A stretch of DNA of 51,873 nucleotides, taken from Flavobacteriales bacterium (lineage in GTDB: Bacteria; Bacteroidota; Bacteroidia; Flavobacteriales_F; PHOS-HE28). A program made the translations under genes and the position numbers. The DNA is taken from contig JAGPDT010000018.1 of the NCBI GenBank assembly GCA_018057455.1, positions 1 to 51,873 of the forward strand. Direction: 5' to 3'. A model generated the notes under the pieces. It was not told the DNA's origin. It did not search any database and worked only from the letters and a program-made list of their open reading frames with translations. Below are positions 7,429 to 15,867 of this stretch, in pieces; within the stretch, counting starts at the first letter, position 1; each line of letters opens with the position of its first letter.

Positions 7429-9426
7429 TTATTGCTTGGTGAAGCGGACGGTGCGGTTGCCGGTGGAAGTCTCCACATTCAACAGGTACAGGCCGGTTGA
7501 GAGGTTGGACACATCGATGCTGCCTTGGCGCAGTGCGGGCCTTGCCACCACTTGGCCTGCCAGATCGGTGATGGTGGCCCATCGCCCCGTGATGCCGCCG
7601 GGCACCTGCACATGCAAGGTGTTCACGGCAGGTGATGGGAACAAGCTGATCTGGGCGGCGGGCAGTTGGGCAATGCCGGTGGTGGTGCCGGATTCACCTT
7701 CCACCACGGTGAGCGTTCCATTGATGGGCGGTGCAGGGATGCTGTCCACTACGCCCGATGGCCAACGGACCACCACGCTGGTGATCTCCGTGCCGGTGCC
7801 CAAGCCGAAGTGCGCCGTGAGGGTGCTCATGTACCGGAAACCGTCGCCGCTGACCACGTCGCGCACTTGGATCCCGGTGGGCGTGGTGAGCTCGATGCGG
7901 GCGCCGATGCCGTTGGCATTGCTTTCCGTGCCTTGGGTGATCACCTTGATCCAGTTGTTGTCGTTTCCGATGTTGAGGTACACGATGTTGTCGTTCTGCA
8001 CATCCACGAAGCCGTCGTTGTTCAGGTCGCCGGTGGGGCCGTTGTAGAACGGCACCACCATCGGGCTGAAGGTCATGTCGCCGTTGTTCCTCATCAGGGA
8101 ACCGCCGCCCAGTACGTCCACGTACCCGTCGTTGTCGAAGTCGCGTGCGATGAACTCGATGCTGGTGCCGTTGTACAAGTCGAAGCCTGAACCGGCGGAG
8201 ATATTGGTGAAGGAACCCAAGTCGTTGCGCAGGAGCTTGTGCCCGCCCCCGGTCATGGAGCTGGCCCCGATCATCACGTCCAGGTCACCGTCGTTGTCGA
8301 AATCGGCCCAGGCACTGGACCAGCTCTGGTGGAAATCCGCCATGTTGGCCATCTGGGAGGCCACGTTGGAGTAGGTGCCGTCGCCGTTGTTCTCCCACAA
8401 CTCGTCAATGCTCTCCGGCGAACTTGCCCCACGGCATTTGGCGATGAAGAGGTCCACCAGTCCGTCGTTGTTGTGGTCGATCCAGATGGAGCCGTAGTTG
8501 CCGCCATAGGCTTCATTGCCCAAGCCGCCCTGGTTCCAGTCCCAAGTGCCGTCGCCGTTGTTCAGGTAGTACACGTTGGGGGCCACGTCATGGCAGCTGA
8601 ACACGTCCAGCAGGCCGTCGTTGTTGATGTCCACCATGTTGGAGCGCTGGCAGAAGATGTATTCCGGCTGGTTGACCACGGAATAGCCCGTGCCCGTGCT
8701 GTTGGCCATCATGAAGGAAAGGCCGCTGCCTGCATAAACCAGGTCGTTGTAGCCATTGGCATCCAGGTCACCGGCACACAGGCTCCAAGAGGGCATGTTG
8801 CTCGCCGCGCTTGTGGTGTGGGTGGTGGTGGTGAAGCCACCGGTGGCCGCTTGGTAGTTGATGGTGACCGCATTGGGTTCCACCGAAACCACATCGTCCA
8901 ATCCGTCGCTGTTCATGTCCACCACGCAATAGGCATAGCCATCGGTGGGGATGTACTGGGGAAGGAAGCCGGCCACCGGTACAGGGGGCGGTGTTTTGAG
9001 CACCTTGAAGGTGAAGCCGCTGGAAGACCAGTTGTTGTCGAAGGCGATGTAGTACGTCTGGCCGGCCACAACGTTGAAGGTGACCACGGAGAGGTAGCCT
9101 TCCCCGGAGTCGTCGTCACCGGCGGAACAGACCAAGTTGCCGCAGGTGCCGGTGTAGATGTTTACGCGGGTATCGATACCCAGGTTTTGCGGCAGGTCGG
9201 TGGTCACGGTGATGGAGGTGTCCACCACGGCGGTGTATTTGTACCACTCCCCGGCGTCGGCATTGTTGCCACCGGTGGTACACACCGGCGCGGGCACCCC
9301 GCTGCCGTCAATCTGGGAGATGTAATAGGTGGCCAGCACCACCGGTACGGCGGTGGCGCAGGTGTTCTGGGCGTGCGCATGCCATGCGCAGAGGCCGATC
9401 GTGAGGGCGAGTACCGTTCTTTTCAT
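7429..9426 (-). CDS. FG-GAP/VCBS repeat protein with ASPIC/UnbV module and T9SS sorting domain
   Basis: The product has 665 residues. The signal peptide MKRTVLALTIGLCAWHAHA is followed by a beta domain (about 20-145) resembling pre-peptidase C-terminal modules, with a Cys pair and the motif YYIAFDNN. Seven FG-GAP/VCBS calcium-loop motifs then occur between about 165 and 480, for example DMNSDGLDD, DINNDGLLD, DHNNDGLVD, DFDNDGDLD and DFDNDGYVD. An ASPIC/UnbV module (NNWIKVITQG to VVRWPSGVVD) precedes the T9SS domain starting at LFPSPAVN. This architecture matches the truncated protein at the left edge, so the two are likely paralogues. The gene starts only 24 bases after the diheme cytochrome gene ends on the same strand and may share its transcript. 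The protein is secreted or surface-bound; its ligand is unknown. Confidence 0.92.
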   Translation of the reverse strand: MKRTVLALTIGLCAWHAHAQNTCATAVPVVLATYYISQIDGSGVPAPVCTTGGNNADAGEWYKYTAVVDTSITVTTDLPQNLGIDTRVNIYTGTCGNLVCSAGDDDSGEGYLSVVTFNVVAGQTYYIAFDNNWSSSGFTFKVLKTPPPVPVAGFLPQYIPTDGYAYCVVDMNSDGLDDVVSVEPNAVTINYQAATGGFTTTTHTTSAASNMPSWSLCAGDLDANGYNDLVYAGSGLSFMMANSTGTGYSVVNQPEYIFCQRSNMVDINNDGLLDVFSCHDVAPNVYYLNNGDGTWDWNQGGLGNEAYGGNYGSIWIDHNNDGLVDLFIAKCRGASSPESIDELWENNGDGTYSNVASQMANMADFHQSWSSAWADFDNDGDLDVMIGASSMTGGGHKLLRNDLGSFTNISAGSGFDLYNGTSIEFIARDFDNDGYVDVLGGGSLMRNNGDMTFSPMVVPFYNGPTGDLNNDGFVDVQNDNIVYLNIGNDNNWIKVITQGTESNANGIGARIELTTPTGIQVRDVVSGDGFRYMSTLTAHFGLGTGTEITSVVVRWPSGVVDSIPAPPINGTLTVVEGESGTTTGIAQLPAAQISLFPSPAVNTLHVQVPGGITGRWATITDLAGQVVARPALRQGSIDVSNLSTGLYLLNVETSTGNRTVRFTKQ

Positions 9427-9450
9427 CGCGTGCAGGTTATGGGGTGGTGT

Positions 9451-10554
9451 TCAGGAGCAAGTGTCTGGCATGGCATTGATCCATGTCTTGATCAGTTCCA
9501 GGGCGGCCGTGTCGCGTACGGTGCGCTCCAGCAGGGGCATACGTACGGCTTCTTCCACCGAGTTCATGCGGTAGTACAGCATGGAGCGGTTGGCGGAGCC
9601 GGCCTTTACGATGTAGTCCACGCCAGGAGCGAAAGGGTCATCGGGTGGAATGCAGATGCCCAAGTTGGCCGGGTTGGAGGAGTCGTGCCAGGCAAAGCGC
9701 ATGGGCCGGTAGCTGCAGAAGCCCCCATCGTAATGGCAGTGCGAGCAGTTCATGTCCAAGTAGGCCCTTACCCGGCGGTCCAGGGTCTCATTGGGGTCAT
9801 CCCATTTGGCGATCGTTTCTATGTTGGCCGGGTAGCCGCCCGCCAAGTAGCCTTGCGACGTCCATTTGGCCAGTTGGTTCATCGGGCCGCCCGCATAGGC
9901 GAAGGTGGAATTGAGGTTCTGCGGCTTGGCGCTGATGGGTGTTGGAGCGCTGTGGTCCATGTGGCAAGCCAAACATTCCCCGGCCGATGGGATGCGGAAT
10001 ACCTCTTCATGCGAACCGCCGTTGTCGTCCACCCAGGTCAAGGGGATGTTGGTGCCGGACATGTCCAAATAAGCTTCGGTCTGCTCCTCATTCCACACGT
10101 AAATGGCGAAGGTCCACGTGCCATTCTTCTTGATCATCAGCCGGGTGTCCAGCACGCGCCGGCCCAAGTTCGGGAGCACTTTGTCGTAGTATGGGCTCTT
10201 GATCAAGATGGTCCCTTCCGGGAAGTCCAAGGCCTTGTGGTCGGCCACATAATTGGCTTTGGCCCCGGGGGGCATCCAAACGAAACGCACCTTGTGGGCG
10301 TAGTCGCCGAAGGCGGGGGTGATGGGTGCATACGGCAGCACCCCGTGCACCGGCCGCAGTTCCGCCATGGGCGCTTCGAAGAAGTTGTAGGTGCTGAGGG
10401 TGGGGTAGGGCACCGAATCCATGTTGAAGACCACCGGGGATACCGGTGCGGGCACGGTAACGGGTTCCAACGGCACCGGCACATCCTTGCGGCAGGACAG
10501 GAATGCGGCGATAACGACGCCTAATACCAGCAGTACGGCCTTCTTTCCGATCAT
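9451..10554 (-). CDS. Diheme c-type cytochrome lipoprotein, SO2930 family
   Basis: The 367-residue product begins with a lipoprotein signal ending in FLSC (Cys21). Two CXXCH haem-binding motifs are visible: CLACH in the middle (about residue 198) and CSHCH (about 276). Their arrangement, with the conserved surroundings IPSAGECLACH and YLDMNCSHCH, fits the SO2930-type diheme c-type cytochromes, which are periplasmic or outer-membrane electron carriers of unclear partner. A TTG-N18-TACATTCG promoter lies just upstream. The FG-GAP secreted protein follows 24 bases downstream on the same strand. Haem attachment implies a cytochrome c maturation system elsewhere in the genome. Which oxidoreductase it serves is not evident. 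Confidence 0.85.
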   Translation of the reverse strand: MIGKKAVLLVLGVVIAAFLSCRKDVPVPLEPVTVPAPVSPVVFNMDSVPYPTLSTYNFFEAPMAELRPVHGVLPYAPITPAFGDYAHKVRFVWMPPGAKANYVADHKALDFPEGTILIKSPYYDKVLPNLGRRVLDTRLMIKKNGTWTFAIYVWNEEQTEAYLDMSGTNIPLTWVDDNGGSHEEVFRIPSAGECLACHMDHSAPTPISAKPQNLNSTFAYAGGPMNQLAKWTSQGYLAGGYPANIETIAKWDDPNETLDRRVRAYLDMNCSHCHYDGGFCSYRPMRFAWHDSSNPANLGICIPPDDPFAPGVDYIVKAGSANRSMLYYRMNSVEEAVRMPLLERTVRDTAALELIKTWINAMPDTCS

Positions 10555-10565
10555 CCTTGGTGGAA

Positions 10566-10573
10566 CGAATGTA
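10566..10573 (-). promoter_or_regulatory. -7 box for the diheme cytochrome gene
   Basis: The minus strand reads TACATTCG here, 11 bases before the ATG. A TTG at 10594-10592 gives a -33 element at 18-base spacing, close to the Bacteroidota promoter pattern. Confidence 0.55.
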
Positions 10574-10636
10574 TAAAATGCGCCGACGGACCAACAAGGA
10601 GACGGCCTAATATTTCCGTTCGTTGCCCGGTCAGGT

Positions 10637-12091
10637 TCAATGCCTTACGGTTCCAGCACGGGGGCTTGCCAGAGCCAGCCCGAGCAGGGTGGCCCCGGCC
10701 ACCACCAGCAGCACCTCGAAGCCCATTTTGTAGCCGAAGAACAACACCTCGGAATACAGGCGCAGGAAGTACGTGGCGAGGGGTGCAGCCACGCACACCC
10801 AAGGAACCCAAGCCTCGTTGGGCTTGCCCTTGAACAGAAGGCCGAAGGCGAACAAGCCCAACAACGGGCCATAGGTGAACCCGGCGATGTCGAACAAGGT
10901 CTTGATCACCGTGGGGGTGTCCAGCCAGTGGAAGTACAGGATGAAGGCCAGGAACAGCCCGGCCATGCCCAGGTGCACGCGCTGGCGGATTCGTTTCTGC
11001 CGGGCCTCATCCCATCCGCGGTCGCGGATGCCGATCAGGTCGATGCAGGTGCTGGCGGTCAACGCGGTGAGGGCACCGTCCGCACTGGGGAAGAGCGCGC
11101 TGATCAGGCCGATGATGAAGAGCAGCCCCAGCCACGGCGGGAATTGCTGCAACGCCAAGGAGGGGAACACATCATCGCTGTGGGTGGGCAGGGGCACCCC
11201 ATTGCGCTGGATGTACAGGTAGAGTAACGCGCCCAAGAGCAGGAACAACAGATTGACGCCCAGCAGGATCACGCTGAACACGCGCATGTTCTTCTGGCTG
11301 CCTTCCACCGTGGCCACGCTCAGGTTCTTCTGCATCATCTCCTGGTCCAGCCCGGTCATGGCGATGGTGATGAACATGCCTGCCAGCACCTGTTTGAAGA
11401 AGAAGCTGTCGCTGCGCCAGTCCAGGTCCAACATGCGCATGCTGCCATTTTCCTGCAAGGCCGCCCACCATCCATCCATGCCCGGGGTGCCGGTGATGTA
11501 GATGATGGTGCCGACCAACGCGCCGAGCATGAAGAGGGTTTGCAAGGTGTCCGTCCATACGATGGTCTTCACTCCGCCCTTGAGCGTATACAGCACGATC
11601 ATCACCATTACGGCAAACGCGGTGAGCTCGAACGGCACGCCCATGGCATCCAGGACAAACAGCTGGATCACGTTGAGCACCACGAAGATGCGGATGGTGG
11701 CCCCGGCCAAACGGCTGAGGATGAAGAATGACGCACCCGTGCGGTAGCTGAGCAGCCCGAAACGCTCCCGCAAATAGCCGTAGATGCTGGTGAGCTGCAT
11801 GCGGTAGTAGAGTGGCAACAACACCCCCGCCACGATCCAGTAGCCGATGGCAAAGCCGAACACCAATTGGAAATAGGTCCATGCCTTGGCCTCCACATAG
11901 CCCGGCACACTGATGAACGTGACCCCGCTGAGGGAGGTGCCGATCATGCCGAAGGCCACCACGTACCAAAGGCTTTTGCGGTCGCCACTGTAGAAACTGT
12001 GCTCGCCCGCCCCGCGCGAGGTGTACCAGGCGATCGCCAACAGCACCAGGAAATAACCGAAGACGATGGCGAGGAGCAGGGCGGGGCTCAT
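10637..12091 (-). CDS. Sodium:solute symporter (SSS family)
   Basis: The 484-residue integral membrane protein is predicted to have about 13 transmembrane helices. Landmarks of the SSS family are the N-terminal helix followed by YTSRGAGEHSFYSGDRK, the segment GTSLSGVTFISVPGY with SSS-type Ser and Gly residues, GGVKTIVWTDTLQ, and the GLISALFPSADGALTALT helix. It would couple sodium entry to uptake of a sugar, vitamin or organic acid; the substrate is not readable from sequence. I chose the ATG at 12091 (MSPALLLAIVFGY) because the open frame upstream adds 36 residues of polar, unconserved sequence. The gene ends 82 bases before the cytochrome gene start on the same strand. Confidence 0.9.
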   Translation of the reverse strand: MSPALLLAIVFGYFLVLLAIAWYTSRGAGEHSFYSGDRKSLWYVVAFGMIGTSLSGVTFISVPGYVEAKAWTYFQLVFGFAIGYWIVAGVLLPLYYRMQLTSIYGYLRERFGLLSYRTGASFFILSRLAGATIRIFVVLNVIQLFVLDAMGVPFELTAFAVMVMIVLYTLKGGVKTIVWTDTLQTLFMLGALVGTIIYITGTPGMDGWWAALQENGSMRMLDLDWRSDSFFFKQVLAGMFITIAMTGLDQEMMQKNLSVATVEGSQKNMRVFSVILLGVNLLFLLLGALLYLYIQRNGVPLPTHSDDVFPSLALQQFPPWLGLLFIIGLISALFPSADGALTALTASTCIDLIGIRDRGWDEARQKRIRQRVHLGMAGLFLAFILYFHWLDTPTVIKTLFDIAGFTYGPLLGLFAFGLLFKGKPNEAWVPWVCVAAPLATYFLRLYSEVLFFGYKMGFEVLLVVAGATLLGLALASPRAGTVRH

Positions 12092-12227
12092 GGGCAATGG
12101 AGTGGGAGCGCAAGTTGCATGGTGGGCAATCGTTCCCTTCAGGTCCGGCACGGTAGTTTTCAACGGGGCACCCGGCATGGCCTGAAGCTGGCTGACCATG
12201 CTCAGGTAGGGGTCCTCGGCCGTGGGC

Positions 12228-12235
12228 TATCTTTG
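12228..12235 (+). promoter_or_regulatory. -7 box for the plus-strand SDR gene
   Basis: TATCTTTG matches the TAnnTTTG consensus and ends 30 bases before the ATG at 12266. No good -33 TTG is seen. Confidence 0.45.
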
Positions 12236-12265
12236 GAAAAGGCCGGAACAAATCTGGAAACCAAG

Positions 12266-13075
12266 ATGCAAACCATGGAGAAAGGGACCATTGCCATCAC
12301 CGGTGGTGCAGGCGGTTTGGGGAGCAGCTGCGCCCACGCACTGAAGGACCACCAACTGGTCATCACCGACCATTCCGCCGAGGCGGTGGAACGGGTGGTG
12401 GCCCAATTGATGTCGAAAGGCATCGACGCGGTGGGCTTCGCCTGCGACCTCACCAACGAAAAGGCCGTGCAGGAGTTGAAGGAGTTCATCCGCAGGCAGG
12501 GCCGGTTCAAGGGATTGGTGCACACCGCCGGGGTAAGCGGTACCGTGGGAGACCCCAGGAAGGTGTTCACGATCAACCTGCAAGCCACGGCGATCCTGGT
12601 GGACACGTTTCATGAACTGGCCTGCACAGGCTCGGCGTTCGTGCTCTTCGCCTCCATGATGGGCCACAGCATCCCGCCGGACCCACGTTATGACGACGCC
12701 TTGCGTAACCCGTGCCAAGCCGGTGCCTTTGCCACCATCGAACCGTTCATTGGCGGCAGTGCGGACACGATGTACAACTTCTCCAAACGGGGTGTGATGC
12801 TCATTTGCAAGGACAACGCCATGCGCTACGGCAAGCAAGGGGCGCGGATCGTCACCGTATCACCCGGCGTGATCATGACCGCCATGGCAAAGAAGGCCTT
12901 GGAGGAACATCCGGCGGTGATGAAACAAACGCTGGACATGACGCCGGTGGGGCGGTACGGACAGCCGCAGGACGTGGCCAACCTGGTGAAGTTCCTGCTC
13001 AGTGAAGAGGCGGGCTTCATCACCGGCACCGACGTGGCCGTGGATGGTGGCGTGCTGTCGCAGATCCTGAAGTAG
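12266..13075 (+). CDS. Short-chain dehydrogenase/reductase (SDR)
   Basis: The 269-residue protein is a classical SDR with the nucleotide-binding motif TGGAGGLG at about residues 12-19, HTAG replacing the more usual NNAG at 86-89, the catalytic Ser130, and Tyr170/Lys174 in YNFSK. The C-terminus has the family ending GxxDVAVDGG followed by GVLSQILK. An insertion of about 25 residues between the catalytic Ser and Tyr (PPDPRYDDALRNP region) is longer than in typical members and resembles hydroxysteroid dehydrogenase-like SDRs with a substrate lid. A second ATG at 12275 is an equally possible start. It is divergent from the symporter gene. The substrate is unknown. Confidence 0.9.
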   Translation: MQTMEKGTIAITGGAGGLGSSCAHALKDHQLVITDHSAEAVERVVAQLMSKGIDAVGFACDLTNEKAVQELKEFIRRQGRFKGLVHTAGVSGTVGDPRKVFTINLQATAILVDTFHELACTGSAFVLFASMMGHSIPPDPRYDDALRNPCQAGAFATIEPFIGGSADTMYNFSKRGVMLICKDNAMRYGKQGARIVTVSPGVIMTAMAKKALEEHPAVMKQTLDMTPVGRYGQPQDVANLVKFLLSEEAGFITGTDVAVDGGVLSQILK

Positions 13076-13296
13076 GTAGGGCATCCGGCTTGCCCGAGCC
13101 GTCATCTGTCCCATGTGGAGGTACGGACCTGAAAGGGAGTGGTCTTGGACGGGACTGCCATGGGCGTGCCGATCGGGTTCAAACTTCGTGGGCTGTGCGA
13201 CCGGGGAACTGGAACGCATGACATGTGCCGATGCCGGGAGCCTGTGAAACGCCCAAGCGACATGCGCAGGATGGCCGATCGACCAAGTGCTGGAAC

Positions 13297-13335
13297 AAAT
13301 TGCCCGCACGGCCGCCATGGCCGTGCGGGCAATTT
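13297..13335 (-). terminator. Strong hairpin terminator of the secreted hydrolase gene
   Basis: A perfect 16-bp stem (AAATTGCCCGCACGGC and its complement) with a 7-base loop lies 13 bases after the stop codon of the minus-strand gene ending at 13349. The A/T-rich stem base gives AATTT followed by GTT on the minus strand. The structure is symmetric and could work in both directions. Confidence 0.75.
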
Positions 13336-13348
13336 CAAGGTGCGGGCA

Positions 13349-14602
13349 TCAATGGGCGATCACCACACGCTGGCCTTGGAGGGGCGCACCGGAACCGTTG
13401 TGCAACCAGTACACGCCATCAGGCAGCGCGCCGAGGTCCATGGTGTTTCCCGTGACCTGCCCCACTTGCACTGTCCGACCCATGGCATCCCGCACGGTAT
13501 AGGGCACGGTTCCCACCAAGGGCGGGTCTACCTGCAGCAGGCCGCTGGTGGGATTGGGGAACACGACGGGAGCGTGCACTTCCTCCGGCTGTGCAAGGCC
13601 TACCGTCATTGGGCAGAACAGGTTGCGCCCCCAGGAAACGGCGTCCAGGAACACGGCCATGGGATCATGCAGGATATGGGCACTGCCGCTGTAACTGTTG
13701 AATGCGTAGGAACCCGTGGGGAAACTTAAGCCTTGTGCATGGGCGTCGATGGAGCAGGAGCCGTCCATCAACGGGTAGTGGTTGGCGATGCTGAGGTTAA
13801 TGGCCCAATAGGGGCGTTGGCGGTCACAGGCCACCATGGGGTCGCCGGTCTGGTGGTAGAGGTACAAGGCCGGGCCTCCGTCCGTGATCCAGGCCTTTTC
13901 GGTGATCGCTCCCATAAAGCTCACCACACCCAGCACGGAGGCGTCAAAACCGCCCAGGTTCAGGTCGCCTTCCACAGGCCCCAGGTCCGGCCGTGGATGA
14001 TTCACGGCGTTGAGGACCACATCGTTGATCGCCCCACAGTATCCCGGCTTCTGTCCGGCTTCGGTGAGGTAGGCTGCTTCAAGGCCTGCAAAGGCGCCGG
14101 CGGTGAAGCCCACCAGAATGATGTTTCCGGTGCTCGTACTGTCCAAGCCATGCCGGCCTTTCAGGAAACGGACCGCTCCCTTAACATCCTGCATGGCCCG
14201 ATAGATGGTGCGGCCCACCTCCGCGGAATCATAAGCCCAAGGCATCGCATGCACACCATCGCTGTAAAACTGCTGGCGGTAGCTTACCGCAGCCGCCGCC
14301 CAGCCCGCTTTGGCCAGAGTTTCACACATGCCGTACATGTCCTGCCGTTCACCGTTCTCGAACCAACCGCCGTGGAGCAAAATGGCCAAGGGGCGTTCCA
14401 GTTGGCCGTCGCCCACCGGCTTAAAGAGCGTCAAGGCCAGTTCCACCGGATCCCCGTTGTAGGCCAAGGCTTCACCGTAGACCAGGTCGGGTTCCGACCG
14501 GAAGCCGAAATCGGGGTTGACGAAGGAGATGGAGCAATCCTGGGCCATCAACGCCACAGGAAACAGACTGAAGACCGCGGCAGCGAGTAGTGTTCGATTC
14601 AT
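13349..14602 (-). CDS. Secreted alpha/beta hydrolase-like protein with T9SS sorting domain; nucleophile Ser replaced by Thr
   Basis: The product has 417 residues. It has a signal peptide (MNRTLLAAAVFSLFPVALMA), then an esterase-like alpha/beta hydrolase domain with the oxyanion motif LLHGGWFENG. The nucleophile elbow reads GFTAGAF where the family has GxSxG, so the expected catalytic Ser is Thr. A T9SS domain starts at VFPNPTSG and ends with GQRVVIAH. Members with an intact elbow are carboxylesterases, lipases or feruloyl-type esterases; this one may be inactive, may use Thr, or may bind without catalysis. The ATG at 14602 was chosen because it opens the signal peptide. A strong terminator follows. 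It is divergent from the LLM oxidoreductase gene. Confidence 0.85.
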   Translation of the reverse strand: MNRTLLAAAVFSLFPVALMAQDCSISFVNPDFGFRSEPDLVYGEALAYNGDPVELALTLFKPVGDGQLERPLAILLHGGWFENGERQDMYGMCETLAKAGWAAAAVSYRQQFYSDGVHAMPWAYDSAEVGRTIYRAMQDVKGAVRFLKGRHGLDSTSTGNIILVGFTAGAFAGLEAAYLTEAGQKPGYCGAINDVVLNAVNHPRPDLGPVEGDLNLGGFDASVLGVVSFMGAITEKAWITDGGPALYLYHQTGDPMVACDRQRPYWAINLSIANHYPLMDGSCSIDAHAQGLSFPTGSYAFNSYSGSAHILHDPMAVFLDAVSWGRNLFCPMTVGLAQPEEVHAPVVFPNPTSGLLQVDPPLVGTVPYTVRDAMGRTVQVGQVTGNTMDLGALPDGVYWLHNGSGAPLQGQRVVIAH

Positions 14603-14761
14603 GGTGTCGATCGAGGCTGGTGAAACGAAAAGGGCGTTTGGAATGCCCGTAAATATAGCGGGATCCCATTGCGCTGCGCAAGCCTGCTGAACGCCTTGTG
14701 GCCGACCTGCATGGAGACGCGGCCGTGATCCAGCCCGGTCGTGCATGGCGGCCGGGACGGG

Positions 14762-14769
14762 TACCTTTG
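14762..14769 (+). promoter_or_regulatory. -7 box for the LLM oxidoreductase gene
   Basis: TACCTTTG matches the -7 consensus and ends 19 bases before the ATG at 14789. No clear -33 TTG at 17-20 bases. Confidence 0.5.
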
Positions 14770-14788
14770 GGGCGCACACCAACCCACC

Positions 14789-15823
14789 ATGCCCGGCACG
14801 ATCGAACTCGGCCTTGACACCTTCGGGGACATCACCGTGGATGCTGAAGGCAAGCCCTTGCACCATGCGGAAGTGCTGCGCAACCTGGTGGCCGAGGCCG
14901 AGCTGGCGGACAAGCTTGGGCTGGATTTCTTCGGGGTGGGCGAGCACCACCGCCCCGATTTCGCGGTATCGGCACCGGAAGTGGTGTTGGCTGCCATGGC
15001 CGCCCGCACCAAGCGTATCCGCCTGGGCACGGCCGTTACGGTGCTCAGCTCGGACGACCCCGTGCGGGTCTTCCAACGCTTCGCCACGCTGGACGCCCTT
15101 TCCAACGGCCGTGCCGAAGTGATCGTGGGGCGCGGTTCCTTCACGGAGTCATTTCCTTTGTTCGGCTTCGAACTGGAGCGCTACGAGCAGTTGTTTGAAG
15201 AAAGACTGGAGCTGTTCGCCGAACTGCTCAAGGAAGCACCGGTGACCTGGAGCGGGGAGACGCGGGCTGCCCTCCACAACCAGCGCGTATACCCGTCCAC
15301 CCGGAGCGGGCGCCTGAAAACCTGGGTGGCGGTGGGCGGCACCCCGCAAAGTGTGGTGCGTGCCGCACAGTTCGGCTTGCCGCTCATGCTGGCCATCATC
15401 GGCGGGGCACCGTCCGGCTTCAAACCCTTGGTGGACCTCTACCAACGGGCGCTGGCCGGGTTCGGCAAGGAGTCCTTGCCGGTAGGGGTGCATTCGCCCG
15501 GCCATGTGGCCAAGACCGATGAGCTCGCCCGCGAAGAACTTTGGCCGCATTATGCCGCCATGCACGCGCGCATCGGCAAGGAGCGCGGCTGGCCACCGCT
15601 GACACGCACCGGATTCGACCAGCTGGCCGGGCCCCATGGAGCGCTGTGCGTGGGGTCCCCCGAGACGGTGGCCCAGAAGATCGCGCAAACGGCAGCGACC
15701 TTGGGCTTGTCGCGCTTCGACCTGAAGTACAGTTCAGGCACGTTGCCGCACGTGGCCTTGATGCGCAGCATTGAACTTTATGCCACCGAGGTGGTGCCCC
15801 GCGTGAGGCAGTTGCTGGCTTGA
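14789..15823 (+). CDS. LLM class flavin-dependent oxidoreductase (luciferase-like)
   Basis: The 344-residue protein has the bacterial luciferase-like TIM-barrel layout. The N-terminal strand (IELGLDTFGD) is followed by the conserved GLDFFGVGEHH near residue 55, then RIRLGTAVTVLSSDDPVRVFQ, the ALSNGRAEVIVGRGS block, and the C-terminal GSPETVAQKI motif. Such enzymes use FMN or F420 in monooxygenase or dehydrogenase reactions; the substrate is unknown. I chose the ATG at 14789 because it follows the -7 box and matches family length. The next gene starts 45 bases downstream with its own -7 box, so it may be a single-gene unit. Confidence 0.92.
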   Translation: MPGTIELGLDTFGDITVDAEGKPLHHAEVLRNLVAEAELADKLGLDFFGVGEHHRPDFAVSAPEVVLAAMAARTKRIRLGTAVTVLSSDDPVRVFQRFATLDALSNGRAEVIVGRGSFTESFPLFGFELERYEQLFEERLELFAELLKEAPVTWSGETRAALHNQRVYPSTRSGRLKTWVAVGGTPQSVVRAAQFGLPLMLAIIGGAPSGFKPLVDLYQRALAGFGKESLPVGVHSPGHVAKTDELAREELWPHYAAMHARIGKERGWPPLTRTGFDQLAGPHGALCVGSPETVAQKIAQTAATLGLSRFDLKYSSGTLPHVALMRSIELYATEVVPRVRQLLA

Positions 15824-15855
15824 TCCAGAGCAGGGAGCGCCAATGCCGCGCCCGC

Positions 15856-15863
15856 TAGCTTCG
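15856..15863 (+). promoter_or_regulatory. -7 box four bases before the acyltransferase ATG
   Basis: TAGCTTCG fits the TAnnTTCG variant. It ends only four bases before the ATG at 15868, the same spacing that separates the SRP RNA box from its 5' end, which predicts a leaderless mRNA. Confidence 0.45.
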
Positions 15864-15867
15864 CCCC

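Noticed and set aside
8239-10524. 761-codon open frame on the plus strand, antisense to the FG-GAP and cytochrome genes
   Set aside because: The encoded sequence lacks any family motif and the minus-strand genes here have clear motifs, signal peptides and calcium loops. Long antisense frames are expected in GC-rich DNA with strong codon bias.
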